A stretch of 8,694 nucleotides of DNA from Bacteroidota bacterium (GCA_013203545.1 JABMQA010000883.1:1-8694); one strand, 5' to 3'. Shown: positions 1-8,262, counted from the first letter of the stretch. Made by a program: numbers and translations. The notes: generated by a model not told the origin, from the letters alone.

Positions 1-1458
1 ATTCAGGCTGATGTCGAAGGTTAAAGTATCATCTCCCGGATTTGATATTGAAACGGCCTGTGATAGAATCTGACCAACAAATAGTTCCTGGTTTATTGTC
101 TTGGGATTTAAGTTGATTTCGGGAGGTGTGGTTGCTTCCACAATAATGGTGTAATCTTCTACTTCACCGTAAGTGGAATTTCCATATGGAAAAGGAATAC
201 TGCTGTAGGTCATACGGATTCTCATCCTGTAGTCACCGCTTTTTTGGCCTGATGGAACAGTAATATTACCGGTAAACATTTCCCCGGCTCCGCCAACATT
301 GTTCAATATATATCTTTCAGGTGGACTATCCTCCTCAAACCACAGGTCTTCATTCCAATCGATCCAGACATATACCTTATCACTTGCCCATGCATTACCA
401 TTTAAAACGGTAATATTTTCAGAACTATCGGCTCCAATAATTGTATATTGATCCGTATAATCAGCAACTCCACTCCACCAGACACTGCTGTTATTGATAC
501 TTCCGAATGATACATTGGCAATATATTCATCCTCAACAGTTGTTGAGCAATCGCAATAAAACGGCCAATCGTTAACAATTGTCAATGAGTAACAATCATT
601 ATCCGGTGTTTGATCACCGGGAAGCATGGTACAGGCATTTAAGGTACAATTCGTGCCAAACGGACAGAAATAAGCAAAACCATTAAATGTAAAATCAAAT
701 GTTTCGCCGGTTAACAGGGGCCCTTTAACCATTCCGAACACTTCTGTTCCTCCCTCCAGGATATATGAAACAGGAAAGTTACTTTGTGTGGCACTTCCGA
801 AATTTTTTATGCGAATGGTAATCATATCATACCTTATGTTGTGCGTTTCCCATGGAGATCTGATTTCTTCAACACCAATATCATTTTCAGGAATAGTAAA
901 AACATCAACGCTATAATCTTCAATTTCGCCATACTCAGCATCTCCGCAAGGTTCTGGGGTTGAATTATAGGTCAGCCGTATCCTCATCCGGTGAATTCCA
1001 GTGGGTGCTTCTCCCGGAACGGTAATGAAGCCCGTAAAGGATTCCCATGATCCGGTTTCATTCGCTAATATGTACTCTTCATTGTTTCCTGTTTCAAAAA
1101 TAAAATCCTGATTCCAGTCTATCCAGACAAAAACGCTGTCGTTTGGGCGTGAATTTGCAATCGAAACCGTTATCTGCTCCGGCCATAATTCAGTCAATCC
1201 CGTCTGAAATACAGTATAATCAGCAATGCTATCCTGCCACCCGCTTCCGATGTTGATATTTCCAAGGCTGACCCCTGAAATGTATTCCTGTTGATTTATT
1301 GTCCAGGCTGGACAATATTCATTTGTTATCAAGCGCAAAACCATCTTTTGGGATTCATTTTCAGGTAACCCTGCCTGATCACAGCTTGCATTTTGAGCAT
1401 ACAGCGATGGCAAGGGCATAATCAGCAAAAGCAGTAAAAGGGTTGTTAGCTTTTTCAT
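1..1458 (-). CDS. Secreted protein with two GEVED domains, C-terminus cut by the window edge
   Basis: An open frame of 486 codons without a stop runs from ATG at 1458 to the left edge, so the 3' end is missing. Residues 1-22 form a Sec signal peptide (MKK, a run of leucines, then LYAQ). Two similar modules follow. The first has VWIDWNQD at about 111-118 and ends in GEIEDY at 177-182. The second has VWIDWNED at about 364-371 and ends in GEVEDY at 431-436. The I-to-GE(I/V)EDY spacing is 64 and 65 residues. Both also carry an RMRIR motif, which fits the GEVED family of extracellular Bacteroidota proteins. A CARDB-like Ig module lies between them (about 192-296). Residues 447-486 begin another Ig-like fold of the BACON/HYDIN type. 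No catalytic motif is visible in this part; an enzyme or T9SS sorting domain could lie in the missing C-terminus. The likely role is an extracellular or surface structural or adhesive protein. It has its own promoter just upstream. Confidence 0.9.
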   Translation of the reverse strand, partial: MKKLTTLLLLLLIMPLPSLYAQNASCDQAGLPENESQKMVLRLITNEYCPAWTINQQEYISGVSLGNINIGSGWQDSIADYTVFQTGLTELWPEQITVSIANSRPNDSVFVWIDWNQDFIFETGNNEEYILANETGSWESFTGFITVPGEAPTGIHRMRIRLTYNSTPEPCGDAEYGEIEDYSVDVFTIPENDIGVEEIRSPWETHNIRYDMITIRIKNFGSATQSNFPVSYILEGGTEVFGMVKGPLLTGETFDFTFNGFAYFCPFGTNCTLNACTMLPGDQTPDNDCYSLTIVNDWPFYCDCSTTVEDEYIANVSFGSINNSSVWWSGVADYTDQYTIIGADSSENITVLNGNAWASDKVYVWIDWNEDLWFEEDSPPERYILNNVGGAGEMFTGNITVPSGQKSGDYRMRIRMTYSSIPFPYGNSTYGEVEDYTIIVEATTPPEINLNPKTINQELFVGQILSQAVSISNPGDDTLTFDISLN

Positions 1459-1493
1459 GACACTGTATTTTTGGGTTCAAAAAAAATCCGGCA

Positions 1494-1524
1494 TAAAGAT
1501 ATGCCAATTTAATGAAAATATCAA
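1494..1524 (-). promoter_or_regulatory. Predicted Bacteroidota-type promoter of the GEVED gene
   Basis: Read on the minus strand, TTG (1522-1524) is followed after 20 bp by TATCTTTA (1494-1501). This matches the Bacteroidota -33 TTG / -7 TAnnTTTG consensus except for the last base. It would put the transcript start near 1487 and give a leader of about 29 nt before ATG at 1458. The leader is A-rich and lacks a Shine-Dalgarno sequence, as is usual in this phylum. A short palindrome, GCATA-4-TATGC (1491-1504), overlaps the -7 element; whether it acts as an operator is unknown. Confidence 0.5.
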
Positions 1525-1689
1525 GGAATTTTAGATATTATCCAGGGCTGTTCACTGCTATCAAAAATGATATACCATTTCCTTGATTTTCATTTTGGTT
1601 AAAATACTACCATTAAACATCGTAATACCCATGGTTTAGAAACACAGTACGGGTTAAAGGTATTGTATAAAAATCACAAGCAACGAATC

Positions 1690-1839
1690 AACAAAAAACC
1701 AGGAGCGGCCTGTCCCTATGGGGGTTTCGCTATTTCAGGTCTAATCTTGCTGAATTAGATAGCACGACCCGTACCGGGTTGTATGGATCCTCTTCAACGG
1801 CAATCGTGCTACAATGCCAAAACTCATACTGAGTTTTTT
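1690..1839 (+). ncRNA. Candidate structured RNA with its own terminator, family unknown
   Basis: This non-coding block is more GC-rich than its flanks and is packed with inverted repeats: AGCG/CGCT (1704-1707 and 1728-1731) enclosing CCC-TAT-GGG, CTAAT/ATTAG (1741-1745 and 1754-1758), and TAGCACGA/TCGTGCTA (1760-1767 and 1804-1811). The last pair encloses ACCCG/CGGGT (1767-1771 and 1775-1779). The block ends in an 8-bp hairpin followed by a T-run on the plus strand. No plus-strand protein gene exists nearby that would need that terminator. I do not recognise tmRNA, RNase P, SRP or 6S signatures. I found no convincing plus-strand promoter and the 5' end is a guess. It could instead be a minus-strand leader element of the GEVED gene, or a remnant of a mobile element or intron. 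Confidence 0.3.
1819..1839 (+). terminator. Plus-strand rho-independent terminator-like hairpin
   Basis: AAAACTCA (1819-1826) and TGAGTTTT (1830-1837) form a perfect 8-bp stem with loop TAC, and a run of six T (1834-1839) follows on the plus strand. The stem is AT-rich. Because its ends are A/T runs it could also work weakly in the minus direction, as a second stop for read-through from the giant gene. Confidence 0.45.
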
Positions 1840-1905
1840 GATTTGTACTATCCGTACTTCGTTTTTTTTGAAGCCTAAAAATTGTCCATCATATATGAAA
1901 TAGAC

Positions 1906-1940
1906 AAAAAAAACCCTGCCAAGTTACGGGCAGGGTTTTT
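1906..1940 (-). terminator. Rho-independent terminator of the giant secreted-protein gene
   Basis: Arms 1909-1920 and 1929-1940 form a perfect 12-bp stem with the core CCCTGCC/GGCAGGG and an 8-nt loop. On the minus strand it ends in eight T and begins 21 nt after the TAG stop codon at 1962-1964. It also has T5 on the plus-strand side, so it could act in both directions. Confidence 0.9.
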
Positions 1941-1961
1941 ACCTAACGTTTATGAAAAAAG

Positions 1962-4900
1962 CTACCTGATAACGAGTTTCCGTATTTCGTTAATATTACT
2001 AGCTTTTATTTTAACAAAGTAAACCCCAACTTCAAGTGAGCTTACATTCAATTCGATTTCGTTTGAGAAAGTCTCTTCGATGATCACCTGTCCTTTGGTG
2101 TCGAAAACAACCAGTTCAACGGTTGCATAATCTGCTCCGCTGAGGCTGATCATAACCATATCCCTTGTGGGATTCGGGTACATTTCGATATTGCCTTCAC
2201 CAACGGTTCCAACACCGGTGATATCCAGACTGGCCTTTGTGATGGCAGCGAAACTTTCTGAGTAGTAGTTACCGGAGATGTTCATCACCTGGTCATATTC
2301 CACTTCGAGGGTAAATTCTTCACCGGTTGAAGTTCTGTACAATTTGTAAGTAGCAGCTTCACCTTCGGTAAATCCATCCTGTGCAATGGTTGTTGCATCA
2401 TCACCGAAAAGGATCATCGATTGATTCTGTCCCATACCGTCATATTGCATGAAACCATTCAGGTTGTTATCCTGTCCGAATACACCGATTACATCGCCTT
2501 TAACAAAATCAACCATGGCTGAATTCATGAATGCGGTAACCTGTGATGCCGGTGTCATATTCACATCACCCCAGGGTGTTGAAATGGTATTCACCTGTGA
2601 GAAAGCGGGAGTTGTTGACCTGCTGTCGCACTCAGGGAATGTAATGGTGAATTCGTTGGCAACCTTGATCTTGTATGCTTTTCCCGGCTCCAGGTATTCA
2701 AGTGAATAAATTCCCATTGCAGGCCAGAATACGCCTGATCCGATCAGATCCTGTATAATCACAATGTCATCCAGGTTATTACCAAACAGATCCATTGTGT
2801 TCACCATGCATGCGCTTAAGCTCGGCATATAGTACCAGCCCGGTGCAAGTGTGAGTTCGTTGGTTGTGAAGTCGGGACCACAAATTTCGAAGTCCAAATC
2901 TTCAGTCACCTTCAGTGCATAACCTGAACCGTTGTTGAAATCACCAATGGTGTTGATTTCTTCACCCGGCCAGTAAACACTGGTAAGGTTTCTCATGATG
3001 GTGAGTTCATTTACAATGGGTGCAAACATCACTTCAACATCAGCGTCGAATGGTGTGATATAGCTTGAAATGCTGTTCCATCCGGTTGTGAATGAATAAT
3101 ACTGACAAACCATAACCTCAAGGCTGGTAAGTTTAGACAGGCCGAAGTCGGCAAAGTTACCCTGGTTTGGTTTTGTAACATCATAAGTTGCTCCTGCAGG
3201 ATACTCAATATAAGCGTTGCAAGCGAACATTCTCCAAATGAATTTTTCACCTGCATCAAAACCATCTTTTTCGGTAGTAGTAGCATCGTCGCCATAAGCC
3301 AGTACAACAGCACCGCCAAATGCATCGATCATGCCGGTACCACCACAGGCTTCGTCGCCATTGTCATCAATGTAGAATACACCTACCCAGTCACCCGGCT
3401 CCAGTGGTTCGCCATAGATATTCGGGTTTGCAGTGGCGGGAACAGTAATTGTATGAACCAGTGCGGTTACATATACATCACCCCATGGGTTATCACATGC
3501 TAAACCAGGTGTGTTAACCATCGGTAAAGCAAAACTTGCATCGGATACGCCTGTTGAATAAACAGATTGTACACCGTATGTCCATCCTTCCGTTGGCTGT
3601 GGCCAGGTATGATCAAGATATTCGTTACCCATTACAGGCTCATCGTTTACTTTGGTCCATGCTGCCGAGTTGTTAATATCAGACCATGGTCCGAGGAAGA
3701 TGTTGTAGCCTTCGTTGTACCTGCCACCATCAGCGCCATCAGTTACAATGTCAACATTCATTACCATTGTGATGTCCAGGTTCTCAATTAAGGTTGAAAG
3801 TAATTCCGGTTCTGTCATGTAAGGATACATATAATAGGCATAGTCAATACCAACATCATAAGCATCAGCAGTCAACCAGTCAGTCATTTCAGGATTCAAT
3901 CCATCCCAATAAATCATGGTATAGAAAATACCACCTTCGAAAGTAATATTTGGAATATCAATAGTAATCCATGCATCATGAACGGTTTCAAAAACTTCGC
4001 TTGAATAGAATATATCGCCTTTATCATCCATAAGATCAAGTCTTACAGGCCCTGATGTTTCACCATATTGTGACCACGACATAGATACAGCAGTAATAGT
4101 ACCTGCTTCCATTTCGAAGATATTACCAATCCAAACCTCTTCGCCAAGTTCAGCATTGTAACCATTGTTGGGATAGTATTCGTAAGTTACTACATCAGTT
4201 ACACCATCAAGCGGTGAATTCCAGTTAACCAGAACGGAACCCGGATCAACCTGTACAGCCTGTGTATAGAATGGGATCAGCATCAGCTCGGTGAGTGCAA
4301 TGGTTCCCAGGTCAAGGTCAGCCTGCATTACGTCAACATCATCAACGTAAGTTTCATAACCTTCCATGGTAATGGTGAGGGTATAAGTCTTATCACCATA
4401 AACACCTGGAATAGAAAATGTTCCATCTGCACCTACAGTGGTTGCATAGTCGTAATAACCTTCAAAAGTCACTTCAGCGTCTTCCATATAGTGCATCGGG
4501 TCATCGTTTCCAACTACCACGGCATTTACAGTAACAACCGGCAACAGGGTCATGGTAAAGTCAAAGGTGTTGGCTTCGCCTTCATACAGGACAACGGTTT
4601 GCGGATTGTCGTAGTAACCAAATTTTGTGGATTGAATAACTGATTCCCATGCAAGGAGGTCAGTTAATCCATAGGAGCCATTGGCAAGTGATAAGGTTGA
4701 GTTTTCAAAACCTACAACCTCAACCAACGCACCTTCAACCGGGGCAGTTGCTTCATCCGTAACAACACCTGTCAAAGGAACAGTTCCAACATCAGCGATG
4801 TAGAAAGCTGTGTTTGGCATAAATGGAACGTAGTTAGGGATCCAGATACCCAAGTTGTTCGGGTCAATTGGTGGGGTATAATAGGAGGTATATGCAGCAG

Positions 4901-7877
4901 TGCTGTCAACTACGGGGCCTGTATTGGTACCTATCCAGTTTACACCGTTAAACCAATCGTTACCCCCTGATTTATAGAACATCACGCAAAGATTTCCTCC
5001 CTGGTAATCGTAAGGCACTGTAAACGGAATATACAATTCCTGGTTAAGGCCCATTTGCAAATCAATGTTGGTTTCGGCAACTTTGGTTAGTTCGGTGCCA
5101 TTAATGAAGCCACCACCAAGGTTTGTTTCATCCGTTTCACCCACATAAATCATAATTGGAACATTTAATGTTGGTGCTGAATTGTAGTTATTAAACTGAT
5201 ACGCCATACCGGTAATAAAACCAGTAACATCTGTTGGGTTAACCAGGCCGGCAGAATAGATCACTTCACTTACAGAAGATGCTTGTCCCAATGGGTTTGG
5301 AATTTGCCATGATTCGTCAGTACCTTCACCAACCTGAACTACACTGGTTCCGGCAGCTTGTACATAAAGCGGCCTAAGAATAGATGTGTTGTTATCAAGG
5401 TTTTGGTCAGGATTTAGAACAACAACTGCATATACATCTGTAGGTCCGATTTTATCAAAAGTAATGGATAGTGTATGTGTTTTTTCTTGTGTTGGGTTGG
5501 CCGCAATACCTGGTACTGATGCCAGTTCAACATCGCCACCTTCGGTAACCTCCATGATCTTTACAGTATATTCACCGTCAGCCATGGCAACGAGGCCATT
5601 GTTTTTAACGATAACATCCATGTCGATGGGCTCATTCTTTGTAGGTGTTGGGCTTGGGTTAAACTCAACCATCTTCATATCATAATCGTAGTAGAAGAAT
5701 TCGATTCCAACACCTATTACATTGTCAATCATAATTTCGGAACCCCATGACCATGCAACATCGCCAACGTTAACGAAACCAAGATAGCTAATACCAGCAG
5801 CAACCGATACATCTACCTGCCTTTGTAAATATTGAGAAGAGAATCCAAGATCAACATATTCTACCAATTGCCAGGGACCACCGGCAGCATCTTTCCAAAC
5901 AATTTTCATGTTACCTGGCCACCAGTTGGAGGTCTTGGCAACGAAAGTAAGCACATCACCATCATGAATTGTCAAAAGCGGAGTAACAAGGGTGTCTTCC
6001 ATAAAGGTTTCTACATATGACATTGCACCTGCGCCTTCATAACCAAATTCAACTCCGCTCCACGACGGACCAGGAGTCCAGTCAGTGGGTGGAAAGTATC
6101 CATCGTCAAAATATTCGATAAACCATCCGTTGAGGTAAACAAAAGTTTCTACCGTCATCCAGTTGTCATCACCTTCACCTGAATCTTCAGGAACTGCAGC
6201 CTTAATTACCTTATCACCAAAGGTGGTAAACTGGTGTACATACGTTACTGTTGTAGATTCGGTTGGGTTTACAGTACCTGAGTTTACTGTTCCAACAGGA
6301 ACATCGTCAGCATAAAAAGTAACATCTTTATCCTGTGCAATGGCACCAATGTTACGGATAGTAGCGGTAAGCTCAATATCCTGGTCGGTGAAAACCAGCG
6401 TAGGATCGATAATAAAATGGGTTACGGCAAAGTCATCGTCCGGTTGTGTGTAGCATGAAACAATGGCTGTCCAGCCTTCTACATTATCCCATGTAGGACA
6501 TGCATACCTGATGGTTAAAGCACCTGTTGGTCCCAATGCTTTAATTATTCCCGGCTTAAGTCCGTAATCTCTCCAGTCGTTTTGAGTCCATTCGCCAATC
6601 AGTGGAGAATCCAAATCAGGACCATCAAAAATACGGAATGGCTTAATACCACCTGTTGTATGTGAAATATCCCACACACCGAAGAAATCCAGCATAATTT
6701 TATTACCAGGTTCGCCTGGATAGAAGGTAATCACACCATTGTCGCCAGCAACGATGCCACCATCAACGCCACCCATATCGCAAAAGGTACCTGAGCAGGT
6801 TGTAACATCTACGGTATCGTGGTTCACCATTGGGTAAATGGTACCATAGTTTACAATGTCAATCATTGCCTCATCATTGGCAGGTTGCTCATCACCAATA
6901 AGCATTGTTTTAGCTGCAACGGCATGGAAACCTGAGGCTGAAAGGTCAGCAGTTGCAGTAAAGGTATAATCAGCAGATCCTTCAGCAGCAATTTCAAGGG
7001 CGCCTACATTTTCAACAGCCCATGCGCCACCGTCAACAGAAAAAGCAACATCAAAAGCGGTCTGGGTATTGCTACCCTGGTTTTTAATGGTCATGGTTAC
7101 GGTTTCGGTTGCTGTAAGTACACCGGTTACAGGACTGGTAATTGTCAATGCAGCAAGGTCATTATCATAAGATTCGCCATAAAGGGTAAACCTGGTATCG
7201 AGGCTGTAAACAAAAGGAGTTACAGCTGTACTTGGTTGCCATTCATTAGTACCACCACCAAAAAATCCACCACCCGGGTTACGCCAGTGCCATACATCCC
7301 AGTTTTCGTTGGTTTTGTCTTCCCATCCCCACTGTCCTACTTTGTCGTAGCTGTCGTGTACCTGGAAACTGATCCAGTAATGGCCTTCGGTAAAGGCTAT
7401 AGGTGTAGGGAAGGTAAAGTTGTAATAACTTTGAAGAGCATCATTCTCACCAATCCATTCTTCAGCATAGAATTCGGTTTGCTCAACATAGAAATCAAAA
7501 GGATCCAATGCCGGTTTTCCACCATCGTCTTCATAAATATAGATGTCGATCTTTTCAGGATTACCTGGGCTATCGGTCCACCATGTTCCCCAAACGCCAA
7601 ATGAACCAACAGTCCATGTTTCGCCTGCAGGGACTTCAAAGTCGTCAGCACATTCACTGGAGAGGTCTGCACTTGCAGTATCAGTAAAAAACTGGGATAC
7701 GATGTATCCACCATATTGCTCATCTGCAGATTGGTCATAAACGATATCGCCAAATCTGACATTGAGTGTGTGTTGGCTTGGCTTTTCGCGGTCGCCATGG
7801 GAAGTACGCTGGGCATTGGCATTAAATAAAACGCCGAATCCAAGCATCAAAACAAAAAATAAATACACCTTTTTCAT
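1962..7877 (-). CDS. Giant multidomain T9SS-secreted surface protein (adhesin-like)
   Basis: The protein has 1971 residues. Residues 1-22 are a signal peptide ending in ANA. Rough domain order, assigned by eye: anchor/jelly-roll domain (45-235, with SSECADDFEVPAGETW); CARDB-like Ig (238-343); CUB-like domain (350-476); CARDB-like (482-580); choice-of-anchor J/MAM-like jelly roll (584-725); CARDB-like (730-840); a jelly roll seen in T9SS cargo (842-1030); two carboxypeptidase-regulatory-like domains (1034-1111 and 1114-1197); a fibronectin III-like fold apparently split by a jelly-roll insert (1203-1450); module A (1464-1592); a GWNSIS...PGKAYKIKV domain (1599-1750); module B, a second copy of A (1768-1886); and a type A T9SS sorting domain (about 1895-1971, with YPNPT and GVYFVKI). 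The sorting domain predicts export across the outer membrane and surface attachment or release. No protease, glycosidase or other catalytic signature is visible, so adhesion or matrix structure is inferred. The ATG at 7877 directly begins the signal peptide. It lies 2 bp after the small upstream ORF, and a strong terminator follows. Confidence 0.95.
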   Translation of the reverse strand: MKKVYLFFVLMLGFGVLFNANAQRTSHGDREKPSQHTLNVRFGDIVYDQSADEQYGGYIVSQFFTDTASADLSSECADDFEVPAGETWTVGSFGVWGTWWTDSPGNPEKIDIYIYEDDGGKPALDPFDFYVEQTEFYAEEWIGENDALQSYYNFTFPTPIAFTEGHYWISFQVHDSYDKVGQWGWEDKTNENWDVWHWRNPGGGFFGGGTNEWQPSTAVTPFVYSLDTRFTLYGESYDNDLAALTITSPVTGVLTATETVTMTIKNQGSNTQTAFDVAFSVDGGAWAVENVGALEIAAEGSADYTFTATADLSASGFHAVAAKTMLIGDEQPANDEAMIDIVNYGTIYPMVNHDTVDVTTCSGTFCDMGGVDGGIVAGDNGVITFYPGEPGNKIMLDFFGVWDISHTTGGIKPFRIFDGPDLDSPLIGEWTQNDWRDYGLKPGIIKALGPTGALTIRYACPTWDNVEGWTAIVSCYTQPDDDFAVTHFIIDPTLVFTDQDIELTATIRNIGAIAQDKDVTFYADDVPVGTVNSGTVNPTESTTVTYVHQFTTFGDKVIKAAVPEDSGEGDDNWMTVETFVYLNGWFIEYFDDGYFPPTDWTPGPSWSGVEFGYEGAGAMSYVETFMEDTLVTPLLTIHDGDVLTFVAKTSNWWPGNMKIVWKDAAGGPWQLVEYVDLGFSSQYLQRQVDVSVAAGISYLGFVNVGDVAWSWGSEIMIDNVIGVGIEFFYYDYDMKMVEFNPSPTPTKNEPIDMDVIVKNNGLVAMADGEYTVKIMEVTEGGDVELASVPGIAANPTQEKTHTLSITFDKIGPTDVYAVVVLNPDQNLDNNTSILRPLYVQAAGTSVVQVGEGTDESWQIPNPLGQASSVSEVIYSAGLVNPTDVTGFITGMAYQFNNYNSAPTLNVPIMIYVGETDETNLGGGFINGTELTKVAETNIDLQMGLNQELYIPFTVPYDYQGGNLCVMFYKSGGNDWFNGVNWIGTNTGPVVDSTAAYTSYYTPPIDPNNLGIWIPNYVPFMPNTAFYIADVGTVPLTGVVTDEATAPVEGALVEVVGFENSTLSLANGSYGLTDLLAWESVIQSTKFGYYDNPQTVVLYEGEANTFDFTMTLLPVVTVNAVVVGNDDPMHYMEDAEVTFEGYYDYATTVGADGTFSIPGVYGDKTYTLTITMEGYETYVDDVDVMQADLDLGTIALTELMLIPFYTQAVQVDPGSVLVNWNSPLDGVTDVVTYEYYPNNGYNAELGEEVWIGNIFEMEAGTITAVSMSWSQYGETSGPVRLDLMDDKGDIFYSSEVFETVHDAWITIDIPNITFEGGIFYTMIYWDGLNPEMTDWLTADAYDVGIDYAYYMYPYMTEPELLSTLIENLDITMVMNVDIVTDGADGGRYNEGYNIFLGPWSDINNSAAWTKVNDEPVMGNEYLDHTWPQPTEGWTYGVQSVYSTGVSDASFALPMVNTPGLACDNPWGDVYVTALVHTITVPATANPNIYGEPLEPGDWVGVFYIDDNGDEACGGTGMIDAFGGAVVLAYGDDATTTEKDGFDAGEKFIWRMFACNAYIEYPAGATYDVTKPNQGNFADFGLSKLTSLEVMVCQYYSFTTGWNSISSYITPFDADVEVMFAPIVNELTIMRNLTSVYWPGEEINTIGDFNNGSGYALKVTEDLDFEICGPDFTTNELTLAPGWYYMPSLSACMVNTMDLFGNNLDDIVIIQDLIGSGVFWPAMGIYSLEYLEPGKAYKIKVANEFTITFPECDSRSTTPAFSQVNTISTPWGDVNMTPASQVTAFMNSAMVDFVKGDVIGVFGQDNNLNGFMQYDGMGQNQSMILFGDDATTIAQDGFTEGEAATYKLYRTSTGEEFTLEVEYDQVMNISGNYYSESFAAITKASLDITGVGTVGEGNIEMYPNPTRDMVMISLSGADYATVELVVFDTKGQVIIEETFSNEIELNVSSLEVGVYFVKIKASNINEIRKLVIR

Positions 7878-7879
7878 AA

Positions 7880-8038
7880 TTACTTGTTTTTGTTAGTATT
7901 TAGTGACTTAAGAATTTTTTTATATGCTTCAGTTTTCAATTTGGAAACCTCAATAAGTTTATTAAGGCTCTCCTCAGGGGAATCCCGGAGTACCTCTTTA
8001 TCTTTCTTTACACTTTTATTTTCCTTTTTGGATTTCAT
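7880..8038 (-). CDS. Small lysine-rich protein of unknown function, upstream of the giant gene
   Basis: A 52-residue ORF (MKSKKENK... to ...NTNKNK) ends in TAA two bases before the ATG of the giant gene. About 29% of its residues are lysine (15 of 52), mostly in the N-terminal tail. Residues 21-47 look like an amphipathic helix (PEESLNKLIEVSKLK, then TEAYKKILKSLN). There is no signal peptide or membrane segment, so a cytoplasmic product is expected, possibly binding nucleic acid or another protein through its charge. I chose ATG 8038 over ATG 8071 because the longer form would overlap the predicted promoter and lie upstream of the expected transcript start near 8054. The 2-bp gap suggests one transcript and possible translational coupling with the giant gene. 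I do not recognise the family. It could instead be a non-functional leader ORF. Confidence 0.55.
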   Translation of the reverse strand: MKSKKENKSVKKDKEVLRDSPEESLNKLIEVSKLKTEAYKKILKSLNTNKNK

Positions 8039-8060
8039 TGATCGTTTTCGATTGATGATG

Positions 8061-8090
8061 CAAAGAAACATCCCGGAATAAACGAATCAA
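8061..8090 (-). promoter_or_regulatory. Predicted Bacteroidota-type promoter of the small ORF and giant gene
   Basis: On the minus strand, TTG (8088-8090) is followed after 19 bp by TTTCTTTG (8061-8068). This matches the -7 consensus TAnnTTTG except for one base (T instead of A at position 2). The predicted start near 8054 leaves a leader of about 16 nt before ATG 8038. I saw no comparable promoter between 7878 and 8038, so this one probably serves both genes. Confidence 0.5.
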
Positions 8091-8212
8091 AATTTTTGGG
8101 CTTACAATGAATCTACTTATTTGGATATCGGCTTACAAAAGATAGACAGATGCATTACATTAGCTGTACATCGGATTGTAACTGACTGTGAATAAGGGAG
8201 GATGAGTTGGGG

Positions 8213-8244
8213 GAATGGAGTGTTGGAGTATTGGAGTGTTGGAG
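8213..8244. repeat. Short tandem repeat, period 8 (TnTTGGAG)
   Basis: Three exact-length units, TGTTGGAG, TATTGGAG and TGTTGGAG (8221-8244), follow a degenerate unit GAATGGAG (8213-8220). On the minus strand the repeat reads as alternating ACTCCAA-type words, which creates the artefactual peptide text seen in that frame. Confidence 0.8.
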
Positions 8245-8262
8245 TCTTAGAAATGCGGGGAT

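Larger units (their letters stand above)
1459..1961. other. Intergenic region between the two large genes, no protein gene
   Basis: No ORF with protein-like composition is seen on either strand. From left to right the region holds the leader and promoter of the GEVED gene (1459-1524), AT-rich sequence in which I recognise nothing (1525-1689), a more GC-rich block of nested inverted repeats (about 1690-1811), a plus-strand terminator-like hairpin (1819-1839), a T-rich stretch, and the terminator of the giant gene (1906-1940). Confidence 0.7.

Noticed and set aside
1690..1839. Group II intron or insertion-sequence end
   Set aside because: CCCGGTACGGGTCGTG on the minus strand recalls intron-end sequence, but no domain V hairpin, reverse transcriptase, transposase or target duplication can be seen.
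7236..7604. Plus-strand open frame of 122 codons inside the giant gene, with similar ones at 2449-2709, 3567-3791, 5386-5685, 5832-6020 and 7543-7740
   Set aside because: All are shadows antisense to a continuous 1971-codon gene with clear domains.
7397..7843. Minus-strand frame of 148 codons overlapping the giant gene, with a similar one at 3029-3325
   Set aside because: Each is an alternative frame of the giant gene, with no signal, domain or start context of its own.
8039..8071. Extended start of the small ORF at ATG 8071
   Set aside because: The extra 11 codons overlap the predicted -7 element and lie largely upstream of the expected transcript start.
7884..8081. Plus-strand open frame opposite the small lysine-rich ORF
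   Set aside because: It is the antisense of the small ORF. Its leucine/phenylalanine-rich text comes from reading lysine/glutamate codons backwards, and it has no promoter or partner.
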